Of a DNA stretch of 64,000 nucleotides, positions 25,108 to 33,864 are shown piece after piece (within the stretch, counting starts at the first letter, position 1; each line of letters begins with the position of its first letter). This stretch comes from Rathayibacter sp. VKM Ac-2754 (GTDB taxonomy: Bacteria; Actinomycetota; Actinomycetes; Actinomycetales; Microbacteriaceae). The translations under genes were made by a program, and so were the position numbers. The stretch spans positions 310,001 through 374,000 of the forward strand of contig NZ_WUCC01000001.1 in the NCBI RefSeq assembly GCF_009807095.1, given 5' to 3'. Below the pieces are notes generated by a model, which did not search any database, was not told where the DNA came from, and was given only the letters and a program-made list of their open reading frames with translations.

Positions 25108-26082
25108 ATGCGCGAGCCTCTCCGACCCACGCGATCCTTCGCCCTGTCTGCGGCGATCCTGGCGCTCACCGCGGGGCTGCTCGCCGGATGCTCGAGCACT
25201 CCCGTGTCGGAGCCGATCGCGCAGGCCCCCGGGGCGGCTCCGGTCGCCGCGTACCCGGATGTCCCGGTCGAGGCCGACCTGGTCTACGACGAGGCGACGG
25301 GCCAGGCGCTCGACGTCTGCTCGCCGGTCGACGCCGGCGCCTCGCCCCTCCCCGCGGTGCTCGTGGTGCACGGCGGGAGCTGGGCGCGCGGCGACAAGGC
25401 CGACGTCAACTGGCGGCCGCTCTGCCAGTGGCTCGCCTCGGAGGGCTTCGTCGCGGTCTCGGTGAACTACCGCCTCGCTCCCGACGCCGTGTTCCCCGCG
25501 CAGATCGACGACGTGTCGGCCGCTCTCGACTGGATCCTCGATCCTGCGCAGACCGAGCGCTTCGGCATCGACCCCGATCGGGTGGCGGCGTTCGGCGGCT
25601 CGGCCGGCGGCAATCTCGTCTCGCTCCTCGGCACTCGGGAGTCGACCTCGTCCCGCCTGGCCGCGGTGGTCGACCTCAGCGGCCCCTCCGATCTGACCGC
25701 GGCCGGCCTCGCCGACGACGACCCGGTCGTGGGGGTCGCCGGTGCTGTGCGCACGTATCTCGACTGCGCCGACCTCGCCGCGTGCCCCGCGGCGGCGGAG
25801 GCGTCGCCGCTCGCCCATGTCGACGGCACGGAGCCCGCCTTCCTGATCGCGCACTCGGCCGAGGAGCGGATCGCGCTCTCGCAGTCGAGCGCGTTCGCCG
25901 ACGCTCTCGACGCGGCGGGCGCGAGCGTCGACTTCGTGGTCGTCCCCGGAGCGGCGCACTCGATCGCCATGCTCGACGAGTCCCTGCGCGGCACGATCGT
26001 CGAGTTCCTGCACGCGCAGCTCGACGCCCCGGCCGAGCAGACCCTGTCACTCGACGCCGGAGCGACGGACCCCGAGTCGTGA
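25108..26082 (+). CDS. Alpha/beta-hydrolase lipoprotein (carboxylesterase-like)
   Basis: A 324-aa exported lipoprotein with lipobox GLLAGC (Cys28). The alpha/beta-hydrolase domain has the oxyanion-hole HGGSW (88-92), the nucleophile elbow GGSAGG (163-168, Ser165) and a late His in GAAHSIAM. This is the arrangement of the hormone-sensitive-lipase/BD-FAE group acting on acylated small molecules. Substrate is unknown. TACGCT lies 10 nt before the ATG and no ribosome site is visible. The stop overlaps the next start (GTGA). Confidence 0.9.
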   Translation: MREPLRPTRSFALSAAILALTAGLLAGCSSTPVSEPIAQAPGAAPVAAYPDVPVEADLVYDEATGQALDVCSPVDAGASPLPAVLVVHGGSWARGDKADVNWRPLCQWLASEGFVAVSVNYRLAPDAVFPAQIDDVSAALDWILDPAQTERFGIDPDRVAAFGGSAGGNLVSLLGTRESTSSRLAAVVDLSGPSDLTAAGLADDDPVVGVAGAVRTYLDCADLAACPAAAEASPLAHVDGTEPAFLIAHSAEERIALSQSSAFADALDAAGASVDFVVVPGAAHSIAMLDESLRGTIVEFLHAQLDAPAEQTLSLDAGATDPES

Positions 26083-26480
26083 CGGCCGGCATCGTCGTCC
26101 GACTCGAGCGCGGGGACGCGGCCGATCTCGCGGCGCTGCTGACGCCGCCTCCCCCGCGGCACGCCCGCGCCTTCGCGGCGCGCGACTCCGGCGGGCAGCT
26201 GCTCGGTGCGCTCGCGCTCGCGCCGGGGCCCGACGACTTCGCCGAGCTGCTCGCGGCGACGGTGCTGCCCGCGGCGCGACGCGCGGGAGTCGCCCGGCGA
26301 CTGGTCACCGCGGCCGAGGCCTGGGCGAGGGTCCAGCGGATCCGCACGATGCGGTTCCGCGTCCCCGTCGGGGCGACCGAGGCGATCGCCACCGCCTCCG
26401 CACTGGGCTTCATCGAGATCGACGGATTCGGGGCCCACGTCGGCGATGTCTCGGGCGTCTGCTTCGCGAAGGCGATCTGA
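26079..26480 (+). CDS. GNAT-like acyltransferase, small
   Basis: A 133-aa protein whose GTG start overlaps the esterase stop. It opens IVVRLERGDAADLAALL, a normal first strand and helix of GNAT proteins, and contains ARRAGVARRLVTAAEAWA near 65-82, which fits the acetyl-CoA binding motif (R/Q-x-x-G-x-G/A) and its helix. The C-terminal ALGFIEIDGF also fits GNAT. The protein is short and some strands are unclear, so the call is tentative. Coupling to the esterase suggests linked acyl chemistry. Confidence 0.6.
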   Translation: MTAGIVVRLERGDAADLAALLTPPPPRHARAFAARDSGGQLLGALALAPGPDDFAELLAATVLPAARRAGVARRLVTAAEAWARVQRIRTMRFRVPVGATEAIATASALGFIEIDGFGAHVGDVSGVCFAKAI

Positions 26481-26505
26481 CCGGCAGCACCGGGGTGACG
26501 CGCAA

Positions 26506-26814
26506 TCACCACCGCAGCAGCGCGGTCACCAGTGCCGCCGTCAGCACGACGACGACGAGCGGCGCGCGCAGCAGCGCGGCCGCCACTCCTGCCGCGACGC
26601 CGACCGCCCGGGAGGCGGGGGCCGGCTCGGTGCCGTCGGCAAGGGTCGAGACGAGGGCGACGGCGACGAGCAGCACCACCGTGCCGCGGTCGAGGAGGCG
26701 CCCGGTCGCCTCACCGAGGTCGACCCGGTCGCCGAGCGCGGCGCCGCCCGCGCGGAGTGCGAAGCTTCCGACGGCGAGGACCGCGATGCCGAGGGTGACC
26801 GCCGCGGTGCTCAC
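26506..26814 (-). CDS. azlD: AzlD-like branched-chain amino-acid exporter subunit
   Basis: A 102-aa protein with three or four membrane helices, FALRAGGAALGDR near 18-30 being the AzlD opening. AzlD is the small partner of AzlC in exporting branched-chain amino acids or analogues. The GTG start at 26814 overlaps the azlC stop (GTGA), as usual for azlCD pairs. Confidence 0.88.
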   Translation of the reverse strand: MSTAAVTLGIAVLAVGSFALRAGGAALGDRVDLGEATGRLLDRGTVVLLVAVALVSTLADGTEPAPASRAVGVAAGVAAALLRAPLVVVVLTAALVTALLRW

Positions 26815-27494
26815 GCGCGCCTCCCCGCGACGACGAGGCCGGTGAGGGCCAGCACGGGCGCGAGGCCGAGCGGAGCGATCGGCAGGACCGCGAGCGCGAC
26901 CACTCCCCCGGCCGTCGCTGCGGCAGCGGTCCGCGCCCGCCGCAGGGACGGAAGCGCGAGGGCGAGCAGGACGGCGGGGAACACGGCGTCGAGCCCGAGC
27001 ACCGCCGGGTCGGCGACCACGGCGCCGAGCAGGGCTCCGACGAGAGCGCCGAGCGGCCAGGCGAGCGCGACGACCGCGCCCGACGTCCAGAACAGCGCGC
27101 GGCGGCGCTCGCGCGTCCCGCCCGACATCGCCAGCGCGACGGTCTCGTCGTTCGCCAGGTGCGCGCCGACGAGGCGGAGGGGACCGCTCGGCAGGAAGGC
27201 GCCCACTGTCATCCCGTAGGGCAGGGCGCGCGCGTTGACGAGCAGCGCGGCGAGCGCGGCGGCGAGCGGTGCGCCTCCGGCGGCGATCACTCCGACGAAC
27301 AGGATCTCGGCGGATGCGCCGAAGACCGCCACGGCGAGCAGCAGGATCTGCCAGAGCGGGAAGCCCGCGCCGGCCGCGCCGAGCCCGTACGAGACGCCGA
27401 CCACCGCGACGGAGGCACCGACGAGGGCGATGGCGCGCCGATCGGCGACTGTGAGTGTTCGGAGGAGCGAACGCGCGGCGCATATGGTGGACAT
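26811..27494 (-). CDS. azlC: AzlC-like branched-chain amino-acid exporter subunit
   Basis: A 227-aa membrane protein with about six helices. GVSYGLGAAGAGFPLWQ and the segment NARALPYGMTVGAFLP (about 87-102) match AzlC. Together with AzlD it forms a branched-chain amino-acid exporter. A TTGACG/CACGAT promoter with 17-nt spacing ends 6 nt before the ATG at 27494, so the mRNA is probably leaderless. It is divergent from an XRE-cupin regulator. Confidence 0.9.
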   Translation of the reverse strand: MSTICAARSLLRTLTVADRRAIALVGASVAVVGVSYGLGAAGAGFPLWQILLLAVAVFGASAEILFVGVIAAGGAPLAAALAALLVNARALPYGMTVGAFLPSGPLRLVGAHLANDETVALAMSGGTRERRRALFWTSGAVVALAWPLGALVGALLGAVVADPAVLGLDAVFPAVLLALALPSLRRARTAAAATAGGVVALAVLPIAPLGLAPVLALTGLVVAGRRA

Positions 27495-27500
27495 GCGGCC

Positions 27501-27537
27501 ATCGTGCCGTCGCCCCTTGCGTTCGTCAAGTCGAACG
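27501..27537 (-). promoter_or_regulatory. azlCD promoter with overlapping CGTTCG-N6-CGAACG operator
   Basis: On the minus strand, TTGACG (27529-27524) and CACGAT (27506-27501) are separated by 17 nt, and CACGAT ends 6 nt before the azlC ATG. The perfect inverted repeat CGTTCG (27520-27525) / CGAACG (27532-27537) overlaps the -35. A further CGAACGAAG lies at 27552-27560. This is the expected place for repression by the divergent XRE protein. Confidence 0.6.
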
Positions 27538-27559
27538 CTCGATCAGGAAGCCGAACGAA

Positions 27560-28111
27560 GTGACCGAATCCCCCCGCGACCTGGTGGCCGCCGCCCTCCG
27601 CCGCGAGCGCGGCCGCCTCGGCCTGAGCATCTCCGAGATCGCGCGCCGCGCCGGCATCGCGAAGTCGACCCTCTCGCAGCTGGAGGCGGGCGAGGGAAAC
27701 CCGAACCTCGAGACGCTCTGGGCGCTCGGCGGCGCCCTCGGAGTCCCGTTCTCGCACCTCGTCGAGCCGCCGCGGCGCACCGTCCAGCTGATCCGCGCGG
27801 GCGACGGGCCGCGCATCGCCTCCGCGACGGCCGACTACGTCGCGACCCTGCTCAGCGCCTGCCCGCCCGGAGCGCGCCGCGACGTCTACCTCGTCGCGGG
27901 CGGGCCCGGCACCGCGCGCGACTCCGCCCCGCACGCCCGCGGCACCGTCGAGCACGTCGTGCTCTCGACCGGCCGCGCCCGCGTCGGCCCGGCCGACGAG
28001 CCGGTCGAGCTCGGGCCGGGCGACTACCTCTCGTACCCGGGCGACGAGCAGCACGTGTTCGACGCCCTCGAGCCGGGCACGACCGCGGTGCTCGTGTCGG
28101 AGCACGTCTGA
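27560..28111 (+). CDS. XRE-family regulator with cupin domain (next to azlCD)
   Basis: A 183-aa protein. The helix-turn-helix spans about 9-63 (RRERGRLGLSISEIARRAG, STLSQLEAGEGNPNLETLW) and a cupin barrel about 100-183 (HARGTVEHVVLSTGRARVG, GDYLSYPGDEQHVF). The cupin probably binds an amino acid or analogue. The GTG at 27560 is the start nearest the HTH; AGGAAG lies about 10 nt upstream. Only 65 nt separate it from azlC, with a palindromic operator between, so control of amino-acid export is the likely job. Confidence 0.88.
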   Translation: MTESPRDLVAAALRRERGRLGLSISEIARRAGIAKSTLSQLEAGEGNPNLETLWALGGALGVPFSHLVEPPRRTVQLIRAGDGPRIASATADYVATLLSACPPGARRDVYLVAGGPGTARDSAPHARGTVEHVVLSTGRARVGPADEPVELGPGDYLSYPGDEQHVFDALEPGTTAVLVSEHV

Positions 28112-28133
28112 CGCGGTCGAGCCGCACGACGAA

Positions 28134-28158
28134 GGCTCGAGCCCTGTCGGCTCGAGCC
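28134..28158. terminator. Hairpin between the XRE-cupin and Nudix genes
   Basis: GGCTCGAGCC occurs at 28134-28143 and 28149-28158 around CTGTC; the unit is itself a palindrome, so a 10-bp stem with a 5-nt loop forms. It lies between convergent genes (stops at 28111 and 28169). Confidence 0.65.
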
Positions 28159-28168
28159 GCCTCGCGCC

Positions 28169-28633
28169 TCAGTCGAGCGCGCACTCCCCCGAGTCCGACA
28201 GCGCCCGCGCGATCCGCTCGCGGTGGTCCGCCGACATCGGCGGCAGCGCGTCGAGCGCGAACCAGCCGACCTCGCTCGACTCCTCGTCGGCGACGTGCGC
28301 CTCGCCCGAGACGTAGCGGGCGCGGACGGTGTGGTCGAGGTACTGCGCGCGGTCGCCGTTGGGGTACTGCATCGGCGCGAGGGTGTGCACCCAGACGAGG
28401 CGCTCGACCTCGATGACGACGCCCGTCTCCTCCAGCGCCTCGCGCACGGCGGTCGCGGCGACGGTCTCACCCGGGTCGATGACGCCGGTCACCGGGGTCC
28501 ACGCGCCGGTGTCGGAGCGGCGGACGAGCAGCACGTGATCCTCGCGGAGGATCACCGCGGTGACGCCCGTCAGCCAGAGCAGCTCGGTGCCGATCCGCTC
28601 GCGCAGCCGCAGGATGAACTCGGGGGTCGCCAT
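28169..28633 (-). CDS. Nudix hydrolase
   Basis: A 154-aa soluble protein with the Nudix box GVIDPGETVAATAVREALEE-T-G (about 49-71), the magnesium-binding core that cleaves nucleoside diphosphates linked to another group. TAVILREDHVLLVRR before it and the C-terminal WFALDALP are normal for ADP-ribose or NTP pyrophosphohydrolases; the substrate is not evident. The ATG at 28633 is only a few bases from the Dabb stop at 28639. Confidence 0.92.
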   Translation of the reverse strand: MATPEFILRLRERIGTELLWLTGVTAVILREDHVLLVRRSDTGAWTPVTGVIDPGETVAATAVREALEETGVVIEVERLVWVHTLAPMQYPNGDRAQYLDHTVRARYVSGEAHVADEESSEVGWFALDALPPMSADHRERIARALSDSGECALD

Positions 28634-28638
28634 CCGAG

Positions 28639-29130
28639 TCAGTCCAGGCGCGACTCGGGCCGGAAGTCGAACGCCACGACGCCCGCCGTGTCGAGGAACG
28701 GCCCGACGAACGCCTTGAAGGCGTCGTGCGCCGGATCGAACAGGCCGGGGCCGTCGACCGCCGGGCGGCCGAGGTAGTAGTTGAGGTCGCCCTCCGACGC
28801 GAAGGTCAGCAGGAACGCGCGGTCGAAGCCCTCGCCCGCGCCCTCGGAGCTGAGCTGCGGACCGGTCTCGAGCGAGACGATGTACGGCTTCCCGTCGCGG
28901 ACGCACTCATCGGCGAGCGCCACGAAGCGCTCCGTCACCGCGTCGACCTCGGAGACGAGCGCCGTCGGCCGGAAGCGGAAGAGCACGATGTGCCGGAGGG
29001 TGCCGGGGCGGAAGTCGGGATCGACGAAGCGCTCGGGGCCCACCTCGGCCAGGACCGCAGCGGCCCGCTCGGGACCGCTCTTCCAGCGGGAGCCGATCGT
29101 GGTCGTGTCGGCCGTGCTCATGCGACTCAT
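28639..29130 (-). CDS. Dabb-family (stress-responsive A/B barrel) protein
   Basis: A 163-aa soluble protein. After about 45 leading residues the Dabb domain begins with LRHIVLFRFRP and ends with the conserved DAFKAFVGPFLDTAGVVAFDF. Dabb domains form dimeric ferredoxin-like barrels; some act in heat or salt stress, others are enzymes, and no catalytic residues are evident here. The ATG at 29130 overlaps the stop of the RND transporter gene (ATGA), which ties its expression to that transporter. Confidence 0.85.
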   Translation of the reverse strand: MSRMSTADTTTIGSRWKSGPERAAAVLAEVGPERFVDPDFRPGTLRHIVLFRFRPTALVSEVDAVTERFVALADECVRDGKPYIVSLETGPQLSSEGAGEGFDRAFLLTFASEGDLNYYLGRPAVDGPGLFDPAHDAFKAFVGPFLDTAGVVAFDFRPESRLD

Positions 29131-32100
29131 GCCGATGCCCCCTCGGCGCGAGCGGCACGCCGCCGCTCACGATACCCCTCGACCAGGTTGTAGACGACGG
29201 GCAGCACGACGAGGGTCAGCACGGTCGAGGACACGAGTCCGCCGATCACGACGATCGCCAGCGGTTGCGAGATGAAGCCGCCGTGACCGGTGATCCCGAG
29301 CGCCATCGGCAGCAGGGCGAAGATCGTCGCGAGGGCGGTCATCAGGATGGGGCGGAGCCGCCGCTCGGTGCCGTGCAGCAGCGCCTCCCGCACCGGCATC
29401 CCGCGCTCGCGGTACTGGTTCACCAGGTCGACGAGCACGATCGCGTTGGTCACCACGATGCCGATCAGCATCAGCACGCCGATCAGCGACGGCACGCCGA
29501 GCGGCACGCCCGTGATGACCTGCAGGGCGATAGCCCCGGTCGCCGCGAACGGCACCGACACCAGCAGGAGCAGCGGCTGCAGCAGCGAGCGGAAGGTCGC
29601 GACCATCACCACGTAGACGATCAGGATCGCCACCAGCAGCGCGATCCCGAGCTGCGAGAACGCGTCGCTCTGGTCGGCGGTGACGCCGCCGAGCGAGGCC
29701 GAGACGCCGGCCGGCAGGTCGGTGTCGTCGATCGCCGACTGCACGGCGACGTTCGCGGAGGCGAGGTCGTCGCCCTCGGGGGTCACGGTGATCGTCGCCG
29801 TGCGCTGCCCGCGCTCGGTGGTGATGCTCGCGGGGCCGTTCGTCTGCTCGACCGTGGCGAGCGTCGAGAGCGCCACCTCGCCGGCGCGGGTCGGGATCGG
29901 CAGGGCCGACAGTGCGTCGAGGGTCGCCGGAGGCTGCGCGTCGGCCAGGTAGACCGAGAGCGTCCGGTCGTCGATCACGACACTGCCGACCTGGGTGGGC
30001 TGCAGGGCCTGACTGACGAGCGTGCCGACCGCGACCTCGCTGAGTCCCGCCTCCGCCGCCGCCGCCCGGTCGACGCGGACCGCGATGTAGGGCAGCGAGG
30101 AGGAGAGGTTGCTCTCGGCCTGGCTGATGCCGTCGGTGCCGCGCAGCGCCTCGAGCAGGGTGTCGTTCGCGCCCTGCAGATCGCTCTGCGACGCGCTCGA
30201 GAGGTCGACCTCGATGTCCGAGGAGGCGCCGAAGCCGGACGAGGCGGCGACGCTGATGTCGTCGGGCGAGGCGATCGCGCCGAGCGCGTCGCGGACGTCG
30301 GACTGCACGACCTCCTGATCAGCCGACTCGTCGGTGGTGACCGAGTAGCGGATGGAGGAGCCGCCTCCGCCGCCGCCGAAGGCGCTCTGCAGGCCGCCGC
30401 CGGACGAGCCGATCGAGAGCTGCACGGTCTCGACCCCGCCGACGTCGAGGATCGCGGCGCTCGCCTGCTGGGCGGTCACATCCTGCGCGTCGAGGCTCTG
30501 CCCGACCGGGACGGTCTGGGTGACGGTGAAGGTGTTCTGGCCGCTGGAGCCGAGGAAGTTCGTCTTCATCAGCGGGTAGAGCGCGCCGGTGCCCACGAGC
30601 ACGAGCAGGGCGAGCAGCACCGTCGTGACGGAGTGGCGCAGCGTCCAGCCGATGACCGGTCCGTAGACGCGCTGCAGCGCGGAGCCGCGGCGGGGGGCGG
30701 CGTGGGCACCGTGGCGCGGCGGTGCCTCCTCGTGCGCGGTCTGCTCGCCCGCCGCGCTGCGCTCCTCGGCGAGCGCCGCCTGGGCCGCCTCGCGCACTCC
30801 GGCGCGCTTGGAGGGGCGGAGGAACCAGTAGGCCAGCACCGGCACGATCGTCAGCGCGACGACCAGGGAGGCGAGCAGCGCGATCGTGACGGTCAGGGCG
30901 AAGGGCCGGAACAGCTCGCCCGTGGTGCCGCCGACGAACGAGATCGGCAGGAACACGGCGACGGTCGTGATGGTGGAGGCGGTGATCGCTCCGGCGACCT
31001 CGCGCACGGCGACGGCGATCGTGGCCGCGCGCTCCTCCCCCGCGTCGAGGTGCCGCTTGATGTTCTCGATGACCACGATGGAGTCGTCGACCACGCGTCC
31101 GATCGCGATCGTCAGGGCGCCGAGCGTGAGGATGTTGAGCGTGTAGCCCGCGGTCTGCAAGCCGATGAAGGTGATCAGCACCGAGGTCGGGATCGAGATC
31201 GCGGTGACGAGCGTCGAGCGCACCGACAGCAGGAACACGAGGATCACCAGCACGGCGAAGACGAGGCCGAGCGCCCCCTCCTGCGCGAGCGACTCGATCG
31301 AGTCCTGGATGTAGGGGGCCTGGTCGAAGACCGAGGTGAATGTCGCTCCGTCGCCGAGGGAGGCCTCGAGGTCGGGCAGCAGCGCGGTGACGCCGGTCGA
31401 CACGTCGACGGTGTTCGCGGCGGGCAGCTTCGTGATCGAGAGCGTGAGCGCGGGCTGGCCGTTGACCCGCGAGATCGAGGTGATCGGGGCGTCCGTCAGG
31501 GCGACCGCGGCGACGGCGCCGACGGTCGTGACGGTGGGCACGGCCTGCAGCCCGGAGGCCCCGGTGAGCGAGGGCAGCAGCGGGAGGGAGGCGATGTCGT
31601 CCGTCGAGCCGAGCTTGACGCCCGACTGCACCGAGAAGGTCGAGCCGTCCTGGGTGATCTCGCCACCGGCGACGAGCACGCCGTTCTGCTGCAGGGCGGT
31701 GCGGATGTCGTTCACCGTGAGTCCGGCCGCGGCCAGCTGCGCATCGTCGGGAGTGATGGTGACGCGCTGGGCGCTCTCACCGACCAGCGCGACCTCGCGC
31801 ACTCCGTCGACCTTCTCGAGATCGGGGATGACGGAGGTGCGCAGAGTGCTCGCGAGCTCCTTCGCGTCTCCGTCGCTCGAGACCGCGAGCTGCAGCACGG
31901 GCAGGTCGTCGAACGAGCCGGTGACGACCTGCGGGTCGACTCCCTCGGGCAGCGTGCTCTTGATGCGGTTGATCGCCTGCAGGATCTTCTGCTCGGCGGT
32001 CGCGAGATCGGTGCCGTAGACGAAGGACGCCGAGATCAGCGACGAGTTCGTCGACGAGGTCGCGCTGGTCGTCTCGAGCCCCGGCACACCCTGGATCGCG

Positions 32101-32309
32101 GTCTCGATCGGAGTCGAGACGTCGTCGTTGACCACCTCCGGCGCGGCACCCGGGTAGCTCGAGATCACCGCGAGCTGCGGGAACGAGATCGACGGAGCGA
32201 GCTCCTGCTTCAGACCGGTGAGGGCGACACCGCCGAACACGGCGATGACGACGGTGACGAGGGCGATGAGCGCCCGGTTCTTCATGCTCAGGACGGCGAG
32301 GAGATGCAC
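29127..32309 (-). CDS. HAE1-type RND efflux transporter (AcrB-like, single-gene actinobacterial form)
   Basis: A 1060-aa membrane protein with the full duplicated RND fold: helix 1 at about 10-30 (LSMKNRALIALVTVVIAVFG), a large porter domain, and GRVVDDSIVVIENIKRHL near 400 with the paired Asp of the proton relay. The second half repeats the pattern (AIVLVDLVNQYRERGM near 980). No outer-membrane or adaptor partner is adjacent. A GTG at 32309 gives the usual MHxLAxLSxKNRAL start of such proteins. The Thr/Ser-rich porter loops and Ala/Glu-rich cytoplasmic loop (about 515-545) are unremarkable. Drug or lipid export is inferred. Confidence 0.93.
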   Translation of the reverse strand: MHLLAVLSMKNRALIALVTVVIAVFGGVALTGLKQELAPSISFPQLAVISSYPGAAPEVVNDDVSTPIETAIQGVPGLETTSATSSTNSSLISASFVYGTDLATAEQKILQAINRIKSTLPEGVDPQVVTGSFDDLPVLQLAVSSDGDAKELASTLRTSVIPDLEKVDGVREVALVGESAQRVTITPDDAQLAAAGLTVNDIRTALQQNGVLVAGGEITQDGSTFSVQSGVKLGSTDDIASLPLLPSLTGASGLQAVPTVTTVGAVAAVALTDAPITSISRVNGQPALTLSITKLPAANTVDVSTGVTALLPDLEASLGDGATFTSVFDQAPYIQDSIESLAQEGALGLVFAVLVILVFLLSVRSTLVTAISIPTSVLITFIGLQTAGYTLNILTLGALTIAIGRVVDDSIVVIENIKRHLDAGEERAATIAVAVREVAGAITASTITTVAVFLPISFVGGTTGELFRPFALTVTIALLASLVVALTIVPVLAYWFLRPSKRAGVREAAQAALAEERSAAGEQTAHEEAPPRHGAHAAPRRGSALQRVYGPVIGWTLRHSVTTVLLALLVLVGTGALYPLMKTNFLGSSGQNTFTVTQTVPVGQSLDAQDVTAQQASAAILDVGGVETVQLSIGSSGGGLQSAFGGGGGGSSIRYSVTTDESADQEVVQSDVRDALGAIASPDDISVAASSGFGASSDIEVDLSSASQSDLQGANDTLLEALRGTDGISQAESNLSSSLPYIAVRVDRAAAAEAGLSEVAVGTLVSQALQPTQVGSVVIDDRTLSVYLADAQPPATLDALSALPIPTRAGEVALSTLATVEQTNGPASITTERGQRTATITVTPEGDDLASANVAVQSAIDDTDLPAGVSASLGGVTADQSDAFSQLGIALLVAILIVYVVMVATFRSLLQPLLLLVSVPFAATGAIALQVITGVPLGVPSLIGVLMLIGIVVTNAIVLVDLVNQYRERGMPVREALLHGTERRLRPILMTALATIFALLPMALGITGHGGFISQPLAIVVIGGLVSSTVLTLVVLPVVYNLVEGYRERRRAARAEGASA

Positions 32310-32366
32310 GCTAAGAGTCTTCCATCAGCCAGCTGAGTATTCGTCGACCCGGGGGATGATCGCCGA

Positions 32367-33803
32367 CTAGACGACGTCCGCCAGGTACCCCACTTCGGCC
32401 GCCGGGTGCCGGGCGACCTGCGCCCACGCGGCGGCGAGCGCCTCGACCGCGCGGTCGGTCGTCTCGGGCGAGTAGCCGATCGGGATGCGGAGGAAGCGCT
32501 CGAAGGCTCCGTCGATCCCGAACCGCGGACCCGCCGTGATCAGCAGGCCAGAGGTGCGGGCGGCGAGCGCCAGCTGCGAGCTGGCGGGGCGGCCGAGGCC
32601 GACCCAGGTCGAGAGGCCGCCAGAGACCCGCGGGACGCTCCACTCCGGGATCGCGCGCGAGAGCGCCTCCTCGAGGTGGTCGCGGCCGGCGCGGAGCTGG
32701 GCGCGGCGCAGCTCGAGCACGCCGTCCATCCGCCCGAGCATGTCGGCGACCAGCAGCTGCTCGAGGACGGGGCTGCCGAGATCCCCCGCACTGCGCGCAG
32801 CGACGAGCTTGCGGATGACGCTGCGCTCGGCGCGGATCCAGCCGATGCGGATGCCGCCCCAGAGGGTCTTGCCCACCGAGCCGATCGAGAGGACCGTGCC
32901 CTCCGGCCCGTAGGCCGCGAAGGGCAGCGGAGTCATCCGCCGGTCGATGTCGAGCTCGGCCGTCGTCTCGTCGGCGATGATCAGCGTGCCCTGGCGCGCC
33001 GCCGCGGCGATCGCGCGCTCGCGCAGCTCCGGAGCCATCGAGCGGCCCGTCGGGTTGTGGAAGTCGGGCATCAGGTAGGCGAGCGAGGGGCTGGTGCCGC
33101 GGAGCGCGGCGATCAGGCCCTCGCCGTCCCAGCCGTCGGCGCCGTCGACGTTGACCGGCACGAGCCGGGCACCCGCGAGACGCAGCGCCTCGTAGGCGTG
33201 CGGGTAGGTTGGCGCCTCGATCAGGGCGCGGTCGCCGCGGGCGAGCAGGGTCCGGGCGACGAGGGCGATGGCGTGCTGGGCGCCGATCGTCACCATGATC
33301 TGGCCGGGCTCGGTGCGGAGCCCCCGCTGCGTGTAGCGGTCGGCGATCGCGCGACGGAGGATCGGCAGGCCGACGGTGTCGTAGGAGCCGGCGTCGAAGT
33401 GCTCCGCCATCCGATCGGCCGCGCGGCCGTAGGCCTCGGCGAGCTCGGGAACGGCGGGGAGCGCCGCCTTGGTGAAGTCGAGGAAGTCGGGCGCGAGCGA
33501 GGGCACCGCGTGGACGGCCGCCCCCGGGAGGCGGGTCACACTGCCGGAGCCGCGGACGCTGACCAGGTAGCCGCTCTCGCGGAGCTCCCGGTAGGCGGCC
33601 GCCACCGTGGTGCGGCTGACGCCGAGCCGGGTCGACAGCTCGCGCTCGGCGGGCAGCCGGCTGTCGGTCGGGATCCGCCCGTCGATGCTCAGGAGGCGGA
33701 TGCGGTCGGCGAGCGCGAGGTACGCGGGTCGCGTGCCGCGCTGCTCGCGCCAGTCGCCGAGGAGGGTCTGCAGGGCGCGCACGCCGAAGTGGACATCAGC
33801 CAT
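32367..33803 (-). CDS. MocR-type regulator (GntR HTH fused to aminotransferase fold)
   Basis: A 478-aa protein. A winged helix at about 25-92 (LPAERELSTRLGVSRTTVAAAYRELRESGYL) is followed by a fold-type I PLP domain with Asp278 in IIADE and Lys312 in SIGSVGKTLWGG, the Schiff-base lysine. MocR proteins use PLP or PLP-derived signals to switch divergent genes. The partner here is yczE, as in the B. subtilis YczR-YczE pair, so this is probably a YczR orthologue. Half-sites ATTGG/CCAAT lie between the two starts. Confidence 0.92.
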   Translation of the reverse strand: MADVHFGVRALQTLLGDWREQRGTRPAYLALADRIRLLSIDGRIPTDSRLPAERELSTRLGVSRTTVAAAYRELRESGYLVSVRGSGSVTRLPGAAVHAVPSLAPDFLDFTKAALPAVPELAEAYGRAADRMAEHFDAGSYDTVGLPILRRAIADRYTQRGLRTEPGQIMVTIGAQHAIALVARTLLARGDRALIEAPTYPHAYEALRLAGARLVPVNVDGADGWDGEGLIAALRGTSPSLAYLMPDFHNPTGRSMAPELRERAIAAAARQGTLIIADETTAELDIDRRMTPLPFAAYGPEGTVLSIGSVGKTLWGGIRIGWIRAERSVIRKLVAARSAGDLGSPVLEQLLVADMLGRMDGVLELRRAQLRAGRDHLEEALSRAIPEWSVPRVSGGLSTWVGLGRPASSQLALAARTSGLLITAGPRFGIDGAFERFLRIPIGYSPETTDRAVEALAAAWAQVARHPAAEVGYLADVV

Positions 33804-33806
33804 GCG

Positions 33807-33845
33807 TCCAAGGTAGCCGGATTGGACCGCGCGGGGAAGGCCAAT
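33807..33845. promoter_or_regulatory. Probable MocR operator: TCCAA / ATTGGACC / GGCCAAT half-sites
   Basis: Between the divergent mocR and yczE starts (61 nt) are TCCAA (33807-33811), ATTGG (33821-33825, within ATTGGACC) and CCAAT (33841-33845, within GGCCAAT). They make overlapping inverted repeats spaced by one to two helix turns, a usual arrangement for MocR sites. Confidence 0.55.
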
Positions 33846-33864
33846 CGTGGGGTGGGATGGGGCC

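Noticed and set aside
29265-32336. A 1023-codon plus-strand open frame opposite the RND transporter
   Set aside because: Composition is Arg/Gly/Asp-rich with no family match; the minus-strand RND protein has all family motifs.
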